The position numbers and the translations under genes are program-made. This document shows, in pieces, positions 60,804 through 64,000 of a stretch of DNA of 64,000 bases. The DNA comes from Paracoccus isoporae. Its GTDB lineage: Bacteria; Pseudomonadota; Alphaproteobacteria; Rhodobacterales; Rhodobacteraceae. The notes below the pieces were generated by a model that saw nothing but the letters and a program-made list of their open reading frames with translations, searched no databases and was not told the origin of the DNA. How positions within the stretch are numbered: the first letter of the stretch is position 1; each line of letters opens with the position of its first letter. The stretch lies in assembly GCF_900101865.1 (NCBI RefSeq), contig NZ_FNAH01000002.1, positions 310,001 through 374,000 on the forward strand, given 5' to 3'.

Positions 60804-61319
60804 CTAGATGGGCCAGTTCGCGATGGCCTGCGATTTTCCGGCAAAGCGGGTGAAGACCGGGCCGAGCCATCCGACCATCCGCCCCGAAAAGGCCGGCCTG
60901 CCGGTTTCGCAAAGCGATTTGAGGTTTTTGGCGATGAAGCCCTGCGAGGAGACCATCTCTTTCGCCAGCTTGCTGCCCGGCACGAGATCGTCGATGCGCA
61001 GCTCGAACTCGGTGCCGCCATCCTTTTCGGTCAGCGTGTAGGTCACGGTCACCGGCGGCTCGTCGATATTGGTCATGCGGAACGTGTGGGAATAGACATC
61101 GGGCGGCTCGAAGCGCAGCACGCGGCCGACCACCATCGCCACCTTCCGGTTGGCGCTGACCATGCGGTAATTCACATCGGCGCGCATGCCGTCGCTGGTC
61201 TCGCAGACGGCCCCGAAAAAGAACGGCAGCGCCTCGTCGGTCTTGACCAGCGTGTTCCAGACCGTCTCCTTCGGCGCGCGGATGAGCACGCGGTTGATCT
61301 GTGTCGTCGCAGAGTTCAT
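60804..61319 (-). CDS. SRPBCC (START/AHSA1-like) protein
   Basis: 171 residues. Helix-grip fold starting RVLIRAPKETVWNTL, with VTYTLTEKDGGTEFEL strand and the long C-terminal helix. Members bind hydrophobic ligands. Its start overlaps the stop of the ArsR-type gene (ATGA), a standard regulator/SRPBCC operon layout. Confidence 0.88.
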   Translation of the reverse strand: MNSATTQINRVLIRAPKETVWNTLVKTDEALPFFFGAVCETSDGMRADVNYRMVSANRKVAMVVGRVLRFEPPDVYSHTFRMTNIDEPPVTVTYTLTEKDGGTEFELRIDDLVPGSKLAKEMVSSQGFIAKNLKSLCETGRPAFSGRMVGWLGPVFTRFAGKSQAIANWPI

Positions 61320-61669
61320 TCGTCCGTCCTTTCAGTGTCCTTGCCCGCGGCCTCTGCCGCGGATTTGATCAGGCTCATCCGGTCCAGCCAGTGAGCGGAG
61401 AATTTGTCGGTCCATCGTTCATAGATCGCCTGGATGGGCACCGCGTTCAGATAGAGGCGGCGCGACCGGCCATCCCGCTCGCTGACGATCAGCCGCGCCT
61501 CCTCCAGCACCTTGAGATGGTTCATCACCGCGATGCGCGTGACGTCGAAATTGCTGGCCAACTCGCCCACGCTCAGCCCCGGCTTGTCGCGGACAAGGTC
61601 TAGCATGTCCCGGCGTGAGCTGTGTGACAGGGCGGCGAAAACACGGTCCATCTCGTCTTTGGTTAACAT
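61316..61669 (-). CDS. ArsR-family winged-helix regulator
   Basis: 117 residues. ArsR/SmtB fold: RVFAALSHSSRRDMLDLV, then LSVGELASNFDVTRIAVMNHLKVLEEARLI, and a wing RDGRSRRLYLN. No metal-binding Cys is visible, so it is not a metal sensor of the ArsR type. A perfect palindrome overlaps its start codon. Upstream of, and coupled to, the SRPBCC gene. Confidence 0.9.
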   Translation of the reverse strand: MLTKDEMDRVFAALSHSSRRDMLDLVRDKPGLSVGELASNFDVTRIAVMNHLKVLEEARLIVSERDGRSRRLYLNAVPIQAIYERWTDKFSAHWLDRMSLIKSAAEAAGKDTERTDE

Positions 61670-61679
61670 GTAATTACAT
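61668..61679. promoter_or_regulatory. perfect palindrome over the ArsR start
   Basis: ATGTAATTACAT, a perfect 12-bp palindrome overlapping the ATG of the ArsR-type gene by two bases. With its flanks (GGTTAAC on one side, TATTACC on the other) it forms an approximate 26-bp dyad. Suggests negative autoregulation. Confidence 0.6.
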
Positions 61680-61838
61680 TATTACCTATAGAACGATTCG
61701 TCAACCCGCTGTTGCGGTGTGGCCTCAACGCGGCCGAGCGCGCGCCGCAGCGCCAATCTCTGTTCCGCACCGCTGCCGGTTCGGGCGCCGCGACCGCTTC
61801 ATCGCCCTGCAGCCTGAAAGACCTTTAGCCGAATGACC

Positions 61839-61869
61839 CATTGTCTATCGGCGTGCTTTCATTGTCTTT
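61839..61869 (+). promoter_or_regulatory. direct repeat in front of the NCS1 transporter gene
   Basis: CATTGTCTAT (61839-61848) and CATTGTCTTT (61860-61869), 9 of 10 identical and 21 bases apart, two helical turns. Just downstream is a weak promoter pair (TTGAAG at 61873-61878, 17 bases, TGTATC at 61896-61901). Possible regulator site. Confidence 0.4.
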
Positions 61870-61917
61870 CTATTGAAGAAACAGTGTCAACGCGCTGTAT
61901 CAAATACGGGAGGGACA

Positions 61918-63348
61918 ATGGACCAACATCATCCGGCGCCGATCACCGGCGGCGATCCGACGCTCTATAATGACGATCTCGCGCCGCTGCCGGCCGAGAA
62001 GCGCAACTGGGGCGCGTTCGAGATCTTCAATGTCTGGAACAACGACATCCAGAGCCTGTTCGGCTATACACTCGCCGCGTCGCTGTTTCTCAGCTACGGG
62101 CTGAATGGCTGGCTGACCTTCGCCGCGATCGTGCTGGCCGGGTTGCTCATCATGTGGCTGGTCAACCTGTCGGGCCACCCGTCGGTGAAACACGGCATCC
62201 CCTATGCGGTGCTGGCGCGGTCGGCCATGGGGGTGCGCGGCGCGCGATTTCCGGCCCTGGTGCGCGGGATTGTCGCGATCTTCTGGTACGGGGTGCAGAC
62301 CTATTTCGCCTCCACCGCCGTGGCGCTCGCCATTTATGCGCTGACCGGGATCGCGCGGGGCGATGGCGGTTTCCTGGGGCTGAGCGGGGTGGACTGGGTG
62401 GCCTATATCATCGTCGCCGGGTTTCAGATCGGGCTGTTCCTGATGGGCATCGACTGGGTCGGGAAATTCCTGAACTGGGCCGGGCCATTTGTTTATGTGG
62501 TGATGATCACGCTTGCGCTGATGATCTGGTGGCAGGCCGGTAACGGCATCTTTGGCGAGATCGGGGTGATCTTCCAGGGCGGCGACAGCGAACGCAGCTC
62601 GGTTGCCGGGTTCATCGCCGTGGTCGGCACGATGGTGGCCTATTTCGCCGCGGTCATCATCAATTTCGGCGATTTCTCGCGCTTCGTGAAAACCGAGGCG
62701 GCGATGAAGCGCGGGAATTTCTGGGGGCTGCCGGTGTCGATGGCGTTCTTTTCCTTCATCGCCCTGTTCATCACCGCGGGAGCGGTGGTGCTGTTCGGCG
62801 AACGGCTGGCCGATCCGACGGAGATCGTCGCACGTGTGGACAATCTTGCGCTCACGCTGATCGCCTCGGTGACGTTCTTCGCGGCGACCGTCGGCATCAA
62901 CCTTGTCGCAAACTTCATCCCCGCGGCCTATGACATCGCCAATATGAGCCCGGCGAAGATCAGCGCGCGCACCGGCGGGCTGATCACCGCCGCCATCGCC
63001 TTCGTGATCGGCGCGCTTTGGGTATCGCTGATTTCGCAGATCGGGATTGCGGGCTTTGTCGATACGCTGGGGGCCATCCTGGCGCCGCTCTACGGGATCC
63101 TGGTGGCCGATTACTACATCGTGCAGAAGCGGGATCTCGCGGTCGCGGATCTGTTCAGCATGCGGTCGGACGGGCGCTACCACTACGACCAGGGCTGGAA
63201 CCGCCGCGCCTTGCTGGCGGTCGGGATCGCGGCGCTGTTCTCCATCGGGACGGTCTGGCTGCCCGCGCTTCAGGCGCTGTCGGGCTTTGGCTGGCTGATC
63301 GGCGCGGTGCTGGGCGGTGTGCTGTATATCGGCCTGAACCGCCGCTAG
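61918..63348 (+). CDS. NCS1-family nucleobase/allantoin-type transporter
   Basis: 476 residues from ATG 61918, preceded by GGGAGGGAC; a longer frame from 61873 lacks such a site. 12 membrane segments are expected. NCS1 N-terminus NDDLAPLPAEKRNWGAFEIFNVWNNDIQS, with GVQTYFASTAVALAIYAL in helix 3-4. Likely Na+ or H+ coupled uptake of a nucleobase, hydantoin or allantoin; the substrate is open. No catabolic gene lies beside it. Confidence 0.9.
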   Translation: MDQHHPAPITGGDPTLYNDDLAPLPAEKRNWGAFEIFNVWNNDIQSLFGYTLAASLFLSYGLNGWLTFAAIVLAGLLIMWLVNLSGHPSVKHGIPYAVLARSAMGVRGARFPALVRGIVAIFWYGVQTYFASTAVALAIYALTGIARGDGGFLGLSGVDWVAYIIVAGFQIGLFLMGIDWVGKFLNWAGPFVYVVMITLALMIWWQAGNGIFGEIGVIFQGGDSERSSVAGFIAVVGTMVAYFAAVIINFGDFSRFVKTEAAMKRGNFWGLPVSMAFFSFIALFITAGAVVLFGERLADPTEIVARVDNLALTLIASVTFFAATVGINLVANFIPAAYDIANMSPAKISARTGGLITAAIAFVIGALWVSLISQIGIAGFVDTLGAILAPLYGILVADYYIVQKRDLAVADLFSMRSDGRYHYDQGWNRRALLAVGIAALFSIGTVWLPALQALSGFGWLIGAVLGGVLYIGLNRR

Positions 63349-63366
63349 GCGGCCGCAAGCCGGATG

Positions 63367-63397
63367 AAAAAAGGCCCCCGGCATCGCTGCCGGGGGT
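63367..63397 (-). terminator. intrinsic terminator of the L,D-transpeptidase gene
   Basis: CCCCCGGC / GCCGGGGG (8-bp stem) which on the minus strand runs into GCCTTTTTT. It lies 40 bases past the minus-strand gene's stop; convergent NCS1 transcripts may share it. Confidence 0.8.
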
Positions 63398-63437
63398 CTG
63401 TTCCTGCGGAAGCGGTCAGGCGCGCCACCTTCCCCGA

Positions 63438-63950
63438 TCAGGGATAGATCACCACCGGCGTGCCGTCCTGGACCATGGCGTAAATTTCCTCGATCTCGTC
63501 ATCGGTCACGGCGATGCAACCGGCCGTCCAGTCCCGCTTGGTGGCGACACGCCCCTCCGGCCCCTGGCCGTGGATGAAGATGTCACTGCCGACCGGCACC
63601 CCGGCGGCGAGCGCGCGGGCCTTGTCGGAGGCGTTGGGATAGTCGATTCCGACGGAGAGGTGATAGCGGCTGTTGGGGTTGCGGCGATCGACGTAATACA
63701 GCCCCTCGGGCGTCTTGCCGTCGCCCTCGTAGAGCTTGTTGCCCACCGGCGCGAAGCCGAGGCCGAAATTATACTGTTTCAACACCGTATTGCCGGAATA
63801 GAGCCGCATCAGGCGCTGCGACTTGAACAGGTCGACGCGGGTCACTTGCGGGCCGTCATAGGTCTTGAATTTCGATTCAGGTGCCGCACAGCCGGCAATC
63901 GCCAGAAGGCTGGCCCCGCCCAGCATCAGCCTGAGAAAATCGCGCCGCAT
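63438..63950 (-). CDS. L,D-transpeptidase-like lipoprotein (YkuD domain)
   Basis: 170 residues from ATG 63950 (AAGGGA 6 bases away; ATG 63953 possible). N-terminus MRRDFLRLML is a twin-arginine-like signal with a lipobox (AIAGC, Cys21), so likely a Tat-exported lipoprotein. The YkuD catalytic motif is HGQG…DWTAGCIAV with the Cys in TAGC. Makes 3-3 peptide crosslinks or links lipoproteins to peptidoglycan. The gene ends near a terminator. Confidence 0.85.
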   Translation of the reverse strand: MRRDFLRLMLGGASLLAIAGCAAPESKFKTYDGPQVTRVDLFKSQRLMRLYSGNTVLKQYNFGLGFAPVGNKLYEGDGKTPEGLYYVDRRNPNSRYHLSVGIDYPNASDKARALAAGVPVGSDIFIHGQGPEGRVATKRDWTAGCIAVTDDEIEEIYAMVQDGTPVVIYP

Positions 63951-64000
63951 CATCCGTCCCTTCGCGTCTGCCCGGTTTTCCGGCAACCTGCCGGAGCGGG

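Noticed and set aside
63980-63994. Inverted repeat CCGGCA / TGCCGG near the right edge
   Set aside because: Short stem, no T-run, and the window ends before context can be judged.

Overview
This 64 kb window is GC-rich chromosomal DNA that fits an alphaproteobacterium of the Rhodobacterales (Paracoccus/Rhodobacter-like). That placement is inference from gene content: KpsS/KpsC capsule-export proteins, a rhodobacterial Hint-domain protein, a PAS_5-type protein, an IalB-family protein, the short protein pair resembling DUF6456/DUF6477, a TRAP transporter, and the order dnaG-rpoD and nrdR-ribD-ribE. I saw no transposase, integrase, phage gene, CRISPR array or rRNA. Only one tRNA (Leu, anticodon CAA) was found. 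The window is mostly core genome with a few accessory islands.

Layout. 1-5.2 kb: a truncated gene and its coupled TetR regulator, then primase (dnaG), the housekeeping sigma factor (rpoD) and a stand-alone BLUF blue-light sensor. 5.2-8.8 kb: rmuC, a YjbQ-family enzyme, nrdR and ribD on the plus strand. 8.8-13.4 kb: a minus-strand capsule export block (kpsS, a Wza/KpsD-like lipoprotein, kpsC). 13.5-20.9 kb: ribE, enolase, an endonuclease/phosphatase-fold enzyme coupled to SelO, then obgE, proB and an alpha/beta-hydrolase-like secreted protein lacking the usual nucleophile serine. 21-30.9 kb: ilvD, a PAS protein, gmk, a gamma-carbonic-anhydrase-like protein, a PhoR-like kinase, ispG, a DsbA-type thiol protein, an aminotransferase and an AmiC-type amidase. 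31-34.8 kb: PBP1A (mrcA) and release factor 2 (prfB). 34.9-41.9 kb: a Hint-domain protein and a complete oppABCDF operon. 42.1-45.5 kb: TRAP permease genes, a small lipoprotein and tRNA-Leu. 45.5-49.5 kb: a flavodoxin/HxlR divergent pair, lipA, and two Rhodobacterales-type small regulatory or unknown proteins. 49.4-56.1 kb: a HerA-like ATPase, a gene-free stretch with two intrinsic terminators (candidate small RNAs), an IalB-family protein, a PlsC-like acyltransferase and pepN. 56.2-64 kb: a membrane-anchored acidic 11/7-residue repeat protein, pntAB, a small secreted protein, an ArsR/SRPBCC pair, an NCS1 nucleobase transporter and a Tat/lipoprotein L,D-transpeptidase.

Functional themes. Cell envelope: capsule export, PBP1A, AmiC, L,D-transpeptidase, PlsC-like acyltransferase, lipoproteins. 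Information processing: dnaG, rpoD, prfB, obgE, nrdR, gmk. Cofactors and central metabolism: ribD, ribE, lipA, ispG, ilvD, proB, eno, pntAB. Uptake: Opp, TRAP, NCS1. The most unusual items are the two orphan plus-strand terminators at 51.1-51.33 kb, the acidic repeat protein at 56.2 kb, the probable pseudo-hydrolase after proB, the three 11-bp tandem units after prfB, and the palindromes in front of the HxlR/flavodoxin and ArsR/SRPBCC units.

Functions are called by motif and family recognition only; no database search was run. Several starts were moved inward from the longest reading frame where a ribosome binding site, signal peptide or family length argued for it; this is stated in each entry.
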